Shown here: positions 7,259-15,784 of the stretch, piece after piece
How the letters are laid out: every line of letters begins with the position of its first letter
How positions within the stretch are numbered: the first letter of the stretch is position 1
Source: an uncultured Dehalococcoidia bacterium
GTDB lineage: Bacteria; Chloroflexota; Dehalococcoidia; Lucifugimonadales; UBA1127
Direction of reading: 5' to 3'
Length of the DNA: 64,000 bases
NCBI GenBank assembly: GCA_951812285.1
Contig: OX638292.1
Span: forward strand, 542,774 to 606,773
The notes under the pieces: generated by a model
Database searches by the model: none
What the model saw: the letters and a program-made list of their open reading frames with translations, nothing else
What the model was told of the DNA's origin: nothing
Translations under genes and position numbers: made by a program

Positions 7259-8194
7259 GTGGGAGAGAGTGCGCTGTTCTTCGTTGACGGCAACAACGTC
7301 ATGGGCGCGCGCCCGGACGGCTGGTGGCGTGACCGGACCGGGGCGGCCCGGCGGCTGCTGGAGCAGGTGGCCGAGCTTGCACGGGCCGACGGCGGCCAGT
7401 GGACGGTGGTGTTCGACGGACGCGCGCCAAAGCAGGGCGCCGCGCAGCCCGTCGAGGGCGTGACCGTCGAGTACCCGGAGCGACAGGGGCGAAACGGCGC
7501 CGACGACCACATCGTCCGGCTGCTGGCAAAGCTGCCCGAGGGCTCGGATGTCATGCTCTACACGTCGGACCGCAACCTGCGCGAGCGGGCGACGGCCACG
7601 GGCGCGAGGGTCGAGGGCGCCCGCGCCCTGCTGTCGCGGCTGGAGGATCTGCAGCCGCTCGAGGTCTACGCTTCACAGGAGGTGACGGTGTCCTCGCAGA
7701 CCAGGCTCTCGGCCCGGCCTGCCACGCCCGACGACGTGCCGCTGGTCCTGGCGTTCATCCGCGGGCTGGCGGAGTACGAGCGGCTGACGCACCTGGTGGA
7801 GGCGACGGAGGAGAGCGTGCGCGACACGCTGTTCGGCGACGCGCCGAGCGCCGAAGTCTTGCTGGGCTTCATCGACGATGCCGCGGCGGGGTTCGCCGTA
7901 TACTTCCACACGTACTCGACGTTTCTCGCGAGGCCGGGGCTCTACCTGGAGGACATCTATGTGTCTCCCGAACATCGTCGACAGGGGCTCGGGTCGCTGC
8001 TGATGCGGCGCGTGGCGGCCATCGCCGTCGAGCGTGGGTGCGGCCGCTTCGAGTGGGCGGCGCTGGACTGGAACACGGACGCCCATCGATTCTACGAGGG
8101 CCTCGGCGCGGAAATGCTCTCGGAGTGGCGCCTCTTCCGCATGACGGGCGAGGCGCTGCGCCGGCTGGGGGAGAGTGGGGGTGGCGATGGCTAG
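7259..8194 (+). CDS. Fusion of a YacP-type NYN ribonuclease-like domain and a GNAT (SSAT-like) acetyltransferase
   Basis: 311 residues from a GTG preceded by CGGGAGGCC. Residues about 6-132 form a NYN/YacP domain with acidic positions in FFVDGNNVMG, VVFDGRAP, NGADDHIV and LYTSDRNL. Residues about 149-300 are a GNAT domain close to spermidine/spermine or thialysine acetyltransferases: RPATPDDVPLVLAFIRGLAE, YLEDIYVSPEHRRQGLGSLL and WAALDWNTDAHRFYEGLGA. YacP-like proteins are RNA-cleaving or rRNA-processing candidates. An in-frame GTG at 7688 sits five bases after AGGAGGTGA, exactly at the domain junction, so a separate GNAT polypeptide may also be made. The stop overlaps the next gene's ATG. 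Confidence 0.85.
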   Translation: MGESALFFVDGNNVMGARPDGWWRDRTGAARRLLEQVAELARADGGQWTVVFDGRAPKQGAAQPVEGVTVEYPERQGRNGADDHIVRLLAKLPEGSDVMLYTSDRNLRERATATGARVEGARALLSRLEDLQPLEVYASQEVTVSSQTRLSARPATPDDVPLVLAFIRGLAEYERLTHLVEATEESVRDTLFGDAPSAEVLLGFIDDAAAGFAVYFHTYSTFLARPGLYLEDIYVSPEHRRQGLGSLLMRRVAAIAVERGCGRFEWAALDWNTDAHRFYEGLGAEMLSEWRLFRMTGEALRRLGESGGGDG

Positions 8195-8525
8195 GACGGG
8201 CTGGTACAGGGACCATCCGCTGCACTGCACCTGCTACTGGTGCAACGAGGGACGGCGCAAGGCGGGAAACCGTCGACCGTTCTGGCGGCGCTTCGCGCCA
8301 ATTCGCCGCCAACGCCCCACGACGCCGCTGCCGGACTGGGTGCTGGAGGGGCTGGGAGAGCCGACGGGCGAGGAGTCGGGCGGCGTCGCGACGGAGGACC
8401 GGCCGTCGCCAAGGCCAACGAGCACGAACGGGGGCGGCGTCGGGCGGGTCGTCGTGTGGGCTGTGGTCATTGCGGTGGCGGTTGCCGTGGGGTGGGTTGC
8501 GGCGGTGGGGTTTGGGGCTGGGTAA
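8187..8525 (+). CDS. Small membrane protein with an N-terminal Cys/His motif
   Basis: 112 residues, not assigned to a named family. The N-terminus has HPLHCTCYWCNEGRRK (two closely spaced Cys pairs with His, a likely metal site), then a basic stretch, a low-complexity Gly/Pro/Thr linker and a single C-terminal membrane helix (about residues 86-108, VVVWAVVIAVAVAVGW). The ATG lies within the stop region of the preceding gene, with GGGGGTGGCG before it. The helix ending in 'GW' resembles the membrane helices of the next two gene products, suggesting a shared module. Function unknown. Confidence 0.65.
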   Translation: MARTGWYRDHPLHCTCYWCNEGRRKAGNRRPFWRRFAPIRRQRPTTPLPDWVLEGLGEPTGEESGGVATEDRPSPRPTSTNGGGVGRVVVWAVVIAVAVAVGWVAAVGFGAG

Positions 8526-8565
8526 GTACCTCACGGGAACACCATACTAATCTTGGCAGCCTGTA

Positions 8566-10542
8566 ATGAATCGTTTTGACAATCGTGGCGGGAGTGATCT
8601 GGTCTGGTGCCGCCAGTGCAGTCGGCAGTACACCAGAACGCAGTTCCGCGTCCATAGCCACAACCCCAACCAATCTCGATGCGGTGATCGTCAGTGTGAT
8701 CGCCCAACCGCAGGCTACCTTCTTGGAGCAGACCAGACTCTCTATAGTAGCGGAGGCTCCGCGCTCCTCTGCGGTCCTCACTTGCTGGAACAGAGGCGCC
8801 GAGGCTGGGAAGTTTACATCGTTGATGGGTCGCGGTGCCGGCAGTGCGGGGGGACAGGGCAAGTCCAGACCCAGGCAGGGATTGTCGGTAGCGCCTCCGT
8901 GCAGTGGCTTCGTTGTCCCCATTGCCAGGGCACGGGATATGACCCCGATCCGCCGCGCCAAGCGCCCGCAAGTCCACCGCCGCGCCGCGACGTTTCGCAG
9001 CCAGCCGCCCCTCCCCGCGTTGGCTCCAGCGTGCAAGAGGCGGTAAGAAACGCTGAGAGGCATCTCCGGACGCGACGGCAGCCGCGACCCACGCTGCCCC
9101 CGCCTGCACCGCCGCCCGCGCCGCCGCCTGCACCGCCGCCCGCGCCTCCTGCGCCAACGCGTGCGCCGCCGGAACCGACGCCCGGGCCGCGAACTGCGCC
9201 GCCTGCGCCGCCGCCTGCGCCACCGGTCGCGCCGCCCGCGCCCCCGCCAACGCCGCCTGCGCCGCCGAGGCCAACGCTTGTGCCGCAGCCCTCTGCCGCC
9301 TCAGGGGGTCCTGTCGGCGGCGGCTTCGGCCTTGGCCGTGCGGTTCTTTGGATACTGCTCATTGCGCTGGCAGGGTTTGGCGGTTGGGCCATTTCGGATG
9401 GACGGCTGTTGGGCGGTGGAAGCGAGGATACGGCGGCTGTAGCAATCGTGTCGACAACGCCGACGCCGTCACCGACTCCATCTCCCGCGTCCACGCCGGA
9501 AGCAACTCCGGTGCCAGCGCCGACGCCGTCTCCCTCGCACACGCCAGCTCCTATTCCGCTCGTCATTGCACCACCGACGCCAGAGCCGTCGCCCACGGCG
9601 ACGGCCCCTGCACCTCCGACGGTCGTGCCTACCATGACTAGAGATGCCCGGCTGACGCATCTCCGTCAATTGGCTCTTGACCTCATCAATGGGGACCGCA
9701 GGGACAATGGGCTGCAACTCATCGCGTTGAGTGACAACCCGGCAGCGCAGATGCACGCGGAAGAAATGCTCAAGCACAACTATGTCGGCCATTGGTGGGT
9801 CAATGGCCGCAAACCGTACATGGTATATTCCCAGAACGGCGGCACAAGCTATGTCTCAGAAAATGCCGTGGCTGCGGGATACACGGAACTGCAGTGGAGC
9901 GCGGGAGGGTGCGGCGGCACACAGGCGAATTGTGAAGTCCCGGTGCCAGAGACGGCAATTGAGGACTTGCATCGGTCCATGGTTGACCCCGATGAAGGCT
10001 CGGGTCTGGCGCAGCGCGACAGAATCCTGGGACGAGGTCATCGAATGGTTAACATAGGCATTGCCTGGAATGATCGCCGTGTGGTTCTTGTGCAGCACTT
10101 TGAAGGGGGTGCGGCGGAGGCGCTTGGGCCACCAATCCTTATAAACAAGCGGTACTTGAGCTTCACCGTGCAGAAAGTGGAACCGGGCATTCACGTGGGA
10201 GGCGTGGTCAGCGTGTTCTACGACCCGCCTCTGCAATCGATTTCGCCCGCCGCAATCAATGCGCGGAATAGCTACTGTACCGGCAGTGGCGCCAGCATTG
10301 AGTGCGAAAGACCTGTTGTGCGAGTGCTCCCAACACTTGAGGCGGGTCAATCCTATACTGACTTAGTTGCGAATGAGGCCGTTGCTCTGGAGTGGAGGGA
10401 CTCCTCAGACTCCTTCACGTTCTCCGCGGATGTAGGAGTTCTCATGCAGAAGCCCGGCATCTACACAATTGTCGTTTGGCGGGCCAGGAGCAATGAGCGA
10501 CTCGAAGAGAAGCTGGTGGAGTTGTCGATTGTTGTGGAGTAG
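8566..10542 (+). CDS. Membrane-anchored protein with N-terminal zinc fingers and C-terminal CAP/SCP-like domain
   Basis: 658 residues. Residues 15-45 carry two Cys pairs. Residues 91-125 carry two DnaJ-like knuckles, CRQCGGTG and CPHCQGTG. A Pro/Ala-rich region (about 172-240) follows. One membrane helix (about 258-276) separates it from a Pro/Thr-rich stalk (298-356) and a CAP domain starting near 362, with INGDRRDNGLQLIALSDNPAA, MHAEEMLKHNYVGHWW and SENAV. A further beta-rich domain occupies about 525-658. CAP domains act outside the cell, as binding or lytic modules, so the Zn fingers are predicted cytoplasmic. No signal peptide is seen other than the internal helix. Co-directional with the genes on both sides. 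Confidence 0.8.
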   Translation: MNRFDNRGGSDLVWCRQCSRQYTRTQFRVHSHNPNQSRCGDRQCDRPTAGYLLGADQTLYSSGGSALLCGPHLLEQRRRGWEVYIVDGSRCRQCGGTGQVQTQAGIVGSASVQWLRCPHCQGTGYDPDPPRQAPASPPPRRDVSQPAAPPRVGSSVQEAVRNAERHLRTRRQPRPTLPPPAPPPAPPPAPPPAPPAPTRAPPEPTPGPRTAPPAPPPAPPVAPPAPPPTPPAPPRPTLVPQPSAASGGPVGGGFGLGRAVLWILLIALAGFGGWAISDGRLLGGGSEDTAAVAIVSTTPTPSPTPSPASTPEATPVPAPTPSPSHTPAPIPLVIAPPTPEPSPTATAPAPPTVVPTMTRDARLTHLRQLALDLINGDRRDNGLQLIALSDNPAAQMHAEEMLKHNYVGHWWVNGRKPYMVYSQNGGTSYVSENAVAAGYTELQWSAGGCGGTQANCEVPVPETAIEDLHRSMVDPDEGSGLAQRDRILGRGHRMVNIGIAWNDRRVVLVQHFEGGAAEALGPPILINKRYLSFTVQKVEPGIHVGGVVSVFYDPPLQSISPAAINARNSYCTGSGASIECERPVVRVLPTLEAGQSYTDLVANEAVALEWRDSSDSFTFSADVGVLMQKPGIYTIVVWRARSNERLEEKLVELSIVVE

Positions 10543-10645
10543 GGTGGTGGGCCATGTCGAGCCGCTCTAGTGGGCAATGCAATGTCGCGCAGAGGATGGA
10601 ATTCGGGTCACGCAACCTTAAATCTGCAATGAGGGTCGGCGATTA

Positions 10646-12835
10646 GTGCGACGTCCGAATCAAGGCCCAAGCATTCTCGTGTTGCTCTTGCTGATGGCGC
10701 TGGCGGCGGCGGTCGGCTGGGTCGTTGGTGACGACGAACTGGGGGGGCACGTCGACGCGTGGTGGGACAGACAAAGCACGTCGTTGACCGCGACCGCACC
10801 TCCGGCGTCGGCGCCGCCTGCGTCCGCGCCTCTCCCCACTGCGACGCCGCAGCCCCAGCCCGCTACTGCGCTGCCAGTAGTGGTGATGACGCTGGCTGAG
10901 GGCACGCCGTCGCCGACGGCTGTGCCACCGACGCCGACGACTGAACCGATGGCGACAGCGACGGCAGTGCCGACGGCGGCGCCAACGGCGACCCCGACGC
11001 TCTTGTCTTTGCGTGGTTTTGCGAACGGCGCATGGCTGCTGCAAAGGGACCCAATCCTAGCCGGGGACATATCGCGAATGGACTGGGCCATTGATGGTAC
11101 CGATGGTAACGAGAAACAGGCGGTTCAGTCACTCTTGTACATGGCTGTGGAAAGCATTCCGCTTGTGAGGTCTGTCGTCACCTTGGGATGGGTAAAAGAC
11201 GATATCACCGCAACTGAAACAGAAGCCCTAAGGAACCTTCAGTTCATTGCTTATGACTCCGCTGTAGCCGCTGCGACTTTAGTAGACCTCAACTGGCTGC
11301 AAGATGGCTTAGAGCCGCTTGAAGCCGACGCCATCGACTGGCTTGCAAATTTCTCCTCAAGCGGCACTCTTGCCGTAAATGCCCTGATTGCCAAGCCTTG
11401 GTTGCAGGATGGACCCAACGGCGCTGAGGTCGAGGTGATACGTTACCTATCCTACTTAGCGTTCCGCAATGCGAGTGCTGCAAAGCGGACTGTGGACATG
11501 CCGTTCTTGCAGTCGGTCGAGCCTGCCGACGTTGCTGCTGTTGACTCACTTCGCCGACTTGCTAGGGAAAATCTAGCCCTGTTGGGACAGGTCCTCGATA
11601 GGATGGAATTGACGGGGGGAATTGCTGACGTTCATGCCCCTATAATTGCTGTGCTATGGGGAGTCGCACGCACGAACCCAGCTGCGCTTAACAGGTTGCT
11701 TGACCCATCACGGGTAAGCATAGAGCGTCGAATCATTGAACTTCCCTTGGCTGGCGCGACAACACTGGTGATCCTGAGGACAAGCCATGGTGTGACGCGT
11801 TCGATGGAGCTGCTTGAGCACGCGGTCCGCGCCGCCGAAGACTTCATGGCAACGCCCCTCCCTACTGACTTCGTCGCGCTGCTCTACGAGGATGCCGTGC
11901 ACGGATCCTTTGCAGGCACAAATTTCGGCACCCACATTGCCATTCGCCCCAAGTATGATGTAGACGACGGTAGTCAAGAAGCAGAGTTTGCCGCCTCCAA
12001 TATCGCGCACGAGGTAGCACACTACTATTGGAGCGGCAACGAAGACTGGGTTGATGAGGGCGCCGCTGATCTCATGGCATCCGTCAATGAGGCAAGCCGG
12101 GCAGCCATTCCCGTCAGGGTCACCAACAACCCCTGCGCCTATGCTGCCAACATATCCGATCTGGGGTCTCTGAACACTTCAAGAGCCGCAGCAGCCTTTA
12201 CGTGCAACTACGCCCTTGGTGAACGACTCTTTGTGGACCTGTACCGCACACTGGGAGAAGAGAAGTTCAGGCAAGCCTTCAGAGAACTTTACTTGGCGTC
12301 GGAGGTAGAAGATGACACTAATGAATTTACGGGCACAAGAGTTGGCATCGAGCATGTCCGTGCAGCCTTTAGCAAGGTAGGCGGCAATGCTTTAGACGTC
12401 ATTGCCCGCTGGTATGACGGGAGTGTGCCTTATGACCTTTCCCGGCTTGATACCAGGCCTGTCGACCCCAGACTACCGTCCATCAACGGTCGTATTGCTT
12501 CCGCACATATCGCGTTTGGGCCCGCCACGCCCGCACTAGCTGAAATCTCCTCCCAGAACCGAAACAACTGGGCCTTGCTGGTCCTGAAGATCTCATATCA
12601 GGTGTCCAGCCCAAGGGAAGATGTTCACTTGGACATCGTGGAATTCTATGAGGACGGGACGGAGTTCCGGCGGCGAGGCGTCACGATTACTGCCGAGGCC
12701 GTGTATATCGGCGGGACGTACTCTTACTCAGTAGGCCCGTCACCTTCTCGGGCTTGGGCACTTGGCCGTTACTACGTCTATGTGTACGACGGTGACCGCA
12801 AAGTGGCTGAGGTGCAATACGTTGTGACCCCCTGA
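10646..12835 (+). CDS. Membrane-anchored peptidase-MA-like metalloprotease with tandem 35-residue helical repeats
   Basis: 729 residues from a GTG preceded by GAGGGTCGG. A membrane helix (about 9-26) is followed by a Pro/Thr/Ala-rich stalk (48-118). Residues about 140-325 are tandem helical repeats with aromatic positions Trp147, Trp182, Trp217, Trp252 and Phe287, an exact 35-residue period; later units begin 'W(L/V)xD'. The catalytic-type motif AHEVAHYYW (HExxH at 455-459) is followed by WVDEGAADLMA, with Glu471 as a likely third zinc ligand, the arrangement of peptidase-MA-like gluzincins. A beta-rich C-terminal domain covers about 620-729. The enzyme would face outward. Substrate unknown. 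Base composition is visibly less GC-rich than that of neighbouring genes. Confidence 0.8.
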   Translation: MRRPNQGPSILVLLLLMALAAAVGWVVGDDELGGHVDAWWDRQSTSLTATAPPASAPPASAPLPTATPQPQPATALPVVVMTLAEGTPSPTAVPPTPTTEPMATATAVPTAAPTATPTLLSLRGFANGAWLLQRDPILAGDISRMDWAIDGTDGNEKQAVQSLLYMAVESIPLVRSVVTLGWVKDDITATETEALRNLQFIAYDSAVAAATLVDLNWLQDGLEPLEADAIDWLANFSSSGTLAVNALIAKPWLQDGPNGAEVEVIRYLSYLAFRNASAAKRTVDMPFLQSVEPADVAAVDSLRRLARENLALLGQVLDRMELTGGIADVHAPIIAVLWGVARTNPAALNRLLDPSRVSIERRIIELPLAGATTLVILRTSHGVTRSMELLEHAVRAAEDFMATPLPTDFVALLYEDAVHGSFAGTNFGTHIAIRPKYDVDDGSQEAEFAASNIAHEVAHYYWSGNEDWVDEGAADLMASVNEASRAAIPVRVTNNPCAYAANISDLGSLNTSRAAAAFTCNYALGERLFVDLYRTLGEEKFRQAFRELYLASEVEDDTNEFTGTRVGIEHVRAAFSKVGGNALDVIARWYDGSVPYDLSRLDTRPVDPRLPSINGRIASAHIAFGPATPALAEISSQNRNNWALLVLKISYQVSSPREDVHLDIVEFYEDGTEFRRRGVTITAEAVYIGGTYSYSVGPSPSRAWALGRYYVYVYDGDRKVAEVQYVVTP

Positions 12836-12845
12836 GCACCCCCTC

Positions 12846-14111
12846 CTACCCCCGCGCCTCCCGCAGCGGGGAGCGGCTTACGTAGACCAGGAGCGCGGTG
12901 ATTAGCCAGAAGACTAGGACCATGAGGAAGGCTGCGCTGTAGTCGCCGCGCCAGGCGTGGAGGCGCTCCAGGGCGAGGGGGGCGATGCCCGCCGCGAAGT
13001 TCATCGGCATCCACATCATGCCTCGGATTGCGCCTATGTGCTGGCGGCCGAAGTAGATGGGCGCGAGGATGGCCTGGAGCTGGAAGAAGGAGCCCATGGT
13101 CAGGCCCTGCGCCACCGCCCACACCAGCAGCATCGCCTCGTTCTTGATGAGCAGGATGATGACGACGCCCACGGCCGACAGCAGCATCTGCACGGCGAAG
13201 ACGGGCCGCACCTCGAACCTCGACGCGAGGTAGCCCCACACGAAGCGCGAGCTGACGGAGAAGACGCCGAAGACGAAGACGCCGAAGGCCGCCGTGCTGG
13301 CGTTGAAGCCGATCTCGCGGAAGTAGGGCACCCAGTGCGACTGGTAGCCCGGGAAGCCGAACATCCCCACGAAGGCGGCTATCGTCAGGAGCCAGAAGGC
13401 CTGTGTGCGCAGCGCCTGCTTCGCCGTCAAGCCGGTGTCGTAGTTGGCGGGCCGCGCGGGGCCTCGAGTGGGCGGCGGGGCTGCGTCGCCGTCGGGCAGC
13501 AGTCCCACGTCCTCCGGTCGCGAGCGGACCAGGAACGTCAACGGCAGCATGACGACGAGGATGCTCAGGCCGCTCCACAGCCACGCGTCGCGCCAGCCGA
13601 CCCAGGCGATGAGCGCCGTCAGCACGACGGGAAACGCCAGCACCCCCATGGGCGGGCCGACCTGGAACCACGTCATCGCGGCGGCTCGGCGGCGCACGAA
13701 CCACTTGACCGCGATGGCCTCGAGCACGACGGGGCTCGCCAGCGCGGTGCCGGCGGCGCCGACGATGCCGTACCAGAGGACGAAGTCGAACGGCGTCTCC
13801 GCCCACTTGACCATGAAGAACGAGAACGCCATCAGCACGGCGCCCAGCGGCATGATGACGCGCGGGGCCCATCGGTGTTCGGCGAGCGGGCCGAGCATGG
13901 CGCCGACGATGCCGCCCGCCATCATCCTCAGCGACAGCGTGCCGAAGATGATCGACGCGCTCCACCCGAGGTCGTCACGCATGGGGATGTAGAAGATGCC
14001 CGCGGCGAAGGAGGCCCCGCCGACGGCGTAGAAGCCTTGCGTGGCTGCCACAACCACCTGCCACCAGCCGAAGAAGAAGCGCGGGGCGGTTGTGGTCGCT
14101 GGAGCGGTCAT
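12846..14111 (-). CDS. MFS transporter, OFA/monocarboxylate-carrier-like
   Basis: 421 residues with about 12 membrane helices. The N-terminus FFFGWWQVVVAATQGF, the loop VKWFVRRRAAAMTWF between helices 4 and 5 and the central RSRPEDVGLLPDGD loop are typical of the oxalate/formate antiporter and MCT-like branch of the major facilitator superfamily. Two further relatives of nearly equal length are encoded at 30138 and 31418. The ATG at 14111 was chosen because GGGAGGACC precedes it and the 'FGWW' motif follows after ten residues; the 64-residue upstream extension of the open frame looks like non-coding sequence. The substrate, probably a carboxylate, is inferred only from family. Confidence 0.85.
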   Translation of the reverse strand: MTAPATTTAPRFFFGWWQVVVAATQGFYAVGGASFAAGIFYIPMRDDLGWSASIIFGTLSLRMMAGGIVGAMLGPLAEHRWAPRVIMPLGAVLMAFSFFMVKWAETPFDFVLWYGIVGAAGTALASPVVLEAIAVKWFVRRRAAAMTWFQVGPPMGVLAFPVVLTALIAWVGWRDAWLWSGLSILVVMLPLTFLVRSRPEDVGLLPDGDAAPPPTRGPARPANYDTGLTAKQALRTQAFWLLTIAAFVGMFGFPGYQSHWVPYFREIGFNASTAAFGVFVFGVFSVSSRFVWGYLASRFEVRPVFAVQMLLSAVGVVIILLIKNEAMLLVWAVAQGLTMGSFFQLQAILAPIYFGRQHIGAIRGMMWMPMNFAAGIAPLALERLHAWRGDYSAAFLMVLVFWLITALLVYVSRSPLREARG

Positions 14112-14272
14112 GGTCCTCCCGGAGGGATCGGTTGCCTGTAGCGCGAGTGTAACAGATATGCCCGCGATGGCCCTGCCACGGGCCTGTTGCGCGAGTCTGG
14201 CCGGCGCCGATACCGTGGCCTCACGCCGTCGTGCCGGCTGCGGGTAGCAGGGGGAGGGAGGGGCAAATTCTC

Positions 14273-14434
14273 GGAACAATTCAAATCGTAGCTGGGAGTT
14301 CAATAGTCAGCTACGCATTGATTCGGAAACAATCCCGGCCGCAGCTAGAGATTGTTTCCGATTGTTTCCCGGTCCAAGGTACAGATTGTTCCGATTCAAT
14401 ACCGGAAAACCAGCTACGGAACGACGATTGTTCC
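14273..14434. repeat. Intergenic array of ATTGTT/AACAAT palindromes with TAGCTG tags (array A)
   Basis: This 370-base gene-free interval between the MFS gene and folE holds no ORF of note but at least seven copies of GGAA(A)CAAT or ATTGTT(T)CC in both orientations and four copies of TAGCTG/CAGCTA. Two adjacent direct copies of ATTGTTTCC sit at 14351-14359 and 14361-14369, and GGAACGACGATTGTTCC (14418-14434) is an inverted repeat. Read on the minus strand, one unit (14333-14308) matches a unit in the array at 51246-51340 at about 22 of 26 positions. The sequence is much more AT-rich than its surroundings. Confidence 0.7.
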
Positions 14435-14481
14435 AGCGAACAGGGCATTCGCCGTCTATGGCAGGAGCCGCGAGCGCCGCG

Positions 14482-15123
14482 CTAGTTGATGGGATCCGAC
14501 ATCCGCAGCCGGAGGTACTCCTGGAACTTGGACTCCAGCCCCGGGTTGGACTGGAAGGCGCCCCGGCGGGCCGTCGTGATCGTGGTGCTTGAGCGCTGCT
14601 GCACGCCCCTCGAAATCATGCAGTAGTGGACGGCCTCGGCGACGACGATGACGCCCAGGGGGTCGAGGTTGTCGTCGATGGCGCGGGCTATCTGCTGCGT
14701 CATGCGCTCCTGCACCTGCAGCCGCCGCGCAAAGACCTCGACGACGCGGGAGAGCTTGGAGAGGCCCGTGATGACGCGGCTGCGCCCGTTGGGGATGTAG
14801 GCCAGGTGGACGACGCCGCGGAAGGGCGCGATGTGGTGCTCGCAGGTGGACGTGAACTGGATGTTGTCCTGGATGATCATGTCGTCGGAGCCCTGGGGGA
14901 AGTCGTCCTCGTCGAGTTGGAAGATGACCTTGAGGTGGTCGTGGGCGAGCTCTTCGGCGCCCTGCGTGTAGGTGAGCAGCGCGTCCGCCCAGCGTTCCGG
15001 CGTGCGGCGCAGCCCCTCGCGTTCCGGGTCCTCGCCAAGGATCTCCAGCACCTGCCGGAGCAGGGGCTTCAGGCAGTCGATGCGTTCCTGCCGGTCCATT
15101 GGGCGGTCAATCTGTTGCTCCAT
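14482..15123 (-). CDS. folE: GTP cyclohydrolase I
   Basis: 213 residues, normal length for FolE type IA. The zinc ligands Cys94 and His97 (TSTCEHHIAPF) and Cys168 (VHYCMISRGVQQ) are all present, as is the pterin-site segment GRSRVITGLSKLSRVVEVFA. It converts GTP to 7,8-dihydroneopterin triphosphate, the shared precursor of folate, tetrahydropterins and 7-deazaguanines. It is the last gene of a minus-strand operon (pteridine reductase, queD, queC, folE), seven bases after queC, so its product feeds QueD here. The ATG has TGACAATAAC upstream and no strong SD. Confidence 0.96.
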   Translation of the reverse strand: MEQQIDRPMDRQERIDCLKPLLRQVLEILGEDPEREGLRRTPERWADALLTYTQGAEELAHDHLKVIFQLDEDDFPQGSDDMIIQDNIQFTSTCEHHIAPFRGVVHLAYIPNGRSRVITGLSKLSRVVEVFARRLQVQERMTQQIARAIDDNLDPLGVIVVAEAVHYCMISRGVQQRSSTTITTARRGAFQSNPGLESKFQEYLRLRMSDPIN

Positions 15124-15130
15124 GTTATTG

Positions 15131-15781
15131 TCATTCCTTTGCGTACGGAGTCTTGTCGGGTACGCCGGCCTCGGCGAAGGCTTCCCGGCGCTCGCGGCAC
15201 TTGTTGCAGTCGCCGCAGTGCATGCCCTCGGCCGGGGCGACGCAGGTGAGGCTGAGCTCGAGCGGCAGGTGGCTGTGGGTGCGGATGAGCTGCGACTTGC
15301 TGCCGCCCCGGTACGGCGCCTCGACGATGACCCGGTGCCCGAGACCCTGCGACAGCACCGAGGCGTAGCTCTCGAAGAAGGACGGAGTGGCGTCGGGGAA
15401 GGGGTTGCCGCCCAGCGTACCGATGGCGATTCGCGAGACGTTGTGGGTGCTGCACCAGACTGCGGCCAGCCCGAGCAGGAGGATGTTGCGTCCCGGCAGG
15501 AAGACGGCTTCGTCCGGCGCCTGGTAGCCGGGGACGTCCTTGCCCGTAACGCTCCAGTGGCGGCCGTAGACGTTGCGAACGGGAACGCTAAGCGTCGTCA
15601 CGGGGCGCACGTTCGGGTTGCCTAGCGCCTTGACGAAGGCAACGAGCGCCGCGTGCTCGGCGTCCTCCCACGCGAGGCCCTTGCGCACGTAGATAGGGGT
15701 GACGATGGCGTCCTCCGCCATGTCCGCAACGAGGACACAGCTGTCGAGGCCGCCGCTTGCGAGGGCCGCTACGTCGTCCAG
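15131..15781 (-). CDS. queC: 7-cyano-7-deazaguanine synthase QueC, apparent CTG start
   Basis: 216 residues if begun at CTG. QueC uses ATP to convert 7-carboxy-7-deazaguanine to preQ0. The PP-loop SGGLDS lies at residues 9-14, and the C-terminal zinc site Cys-x8-Cys-x2-Cys-x2-Cys is intact (TCVAPAEGMHCGDCNKC). The first in-frame ATG is 20 codons downstream and would delete the PP-loop. Between the in-frame queD stop and the PP-loop, the only plausible start is CTG at 15781-15779, with GGGAGG eight bases before it inside the last queD codons. Coordinates therefore use the CTG. Readthrough of the queD TAG, which is in the same frame, is the alternative. Confidence 0.88.
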   Translation of the reverse strand: MDDVAALASGGLDSCVLVADMAEDAIVTPIYVRKGLAWEDAEHAALVAFVKALGNPNVRPVTTLSVPVRNVYGRHWSVTGKDVPGYQAPDEAVFLPGRNILLLGLAAVWCSTHNVSRIAIGTLGGNPFPDATPSFFESYASVLSQGLGHRVIVEAPYRGGSKSQLIRTHSHLPLELSLTCVAPAEGMHCGDCNKCRERREAFAEAGVPDKTPYAKE

Positions 15782-15784
15782 TGT

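Noticed and set aside
9100..9300. Possible tandem DNA repeat (minisatellite) in the CAP-protein gene
   Set aside because: It is a Pro/Ala-rich coding linker with GCGCCGCC-type codons; no exact repeat unit, and the frame is intact on both sides.
14273..14434. CRISPR array interpretation of the palindrome cluster
   Set aside because: Units are short, vary in orientation and length, have no unique spacers of constant size and no cas genes nearby.
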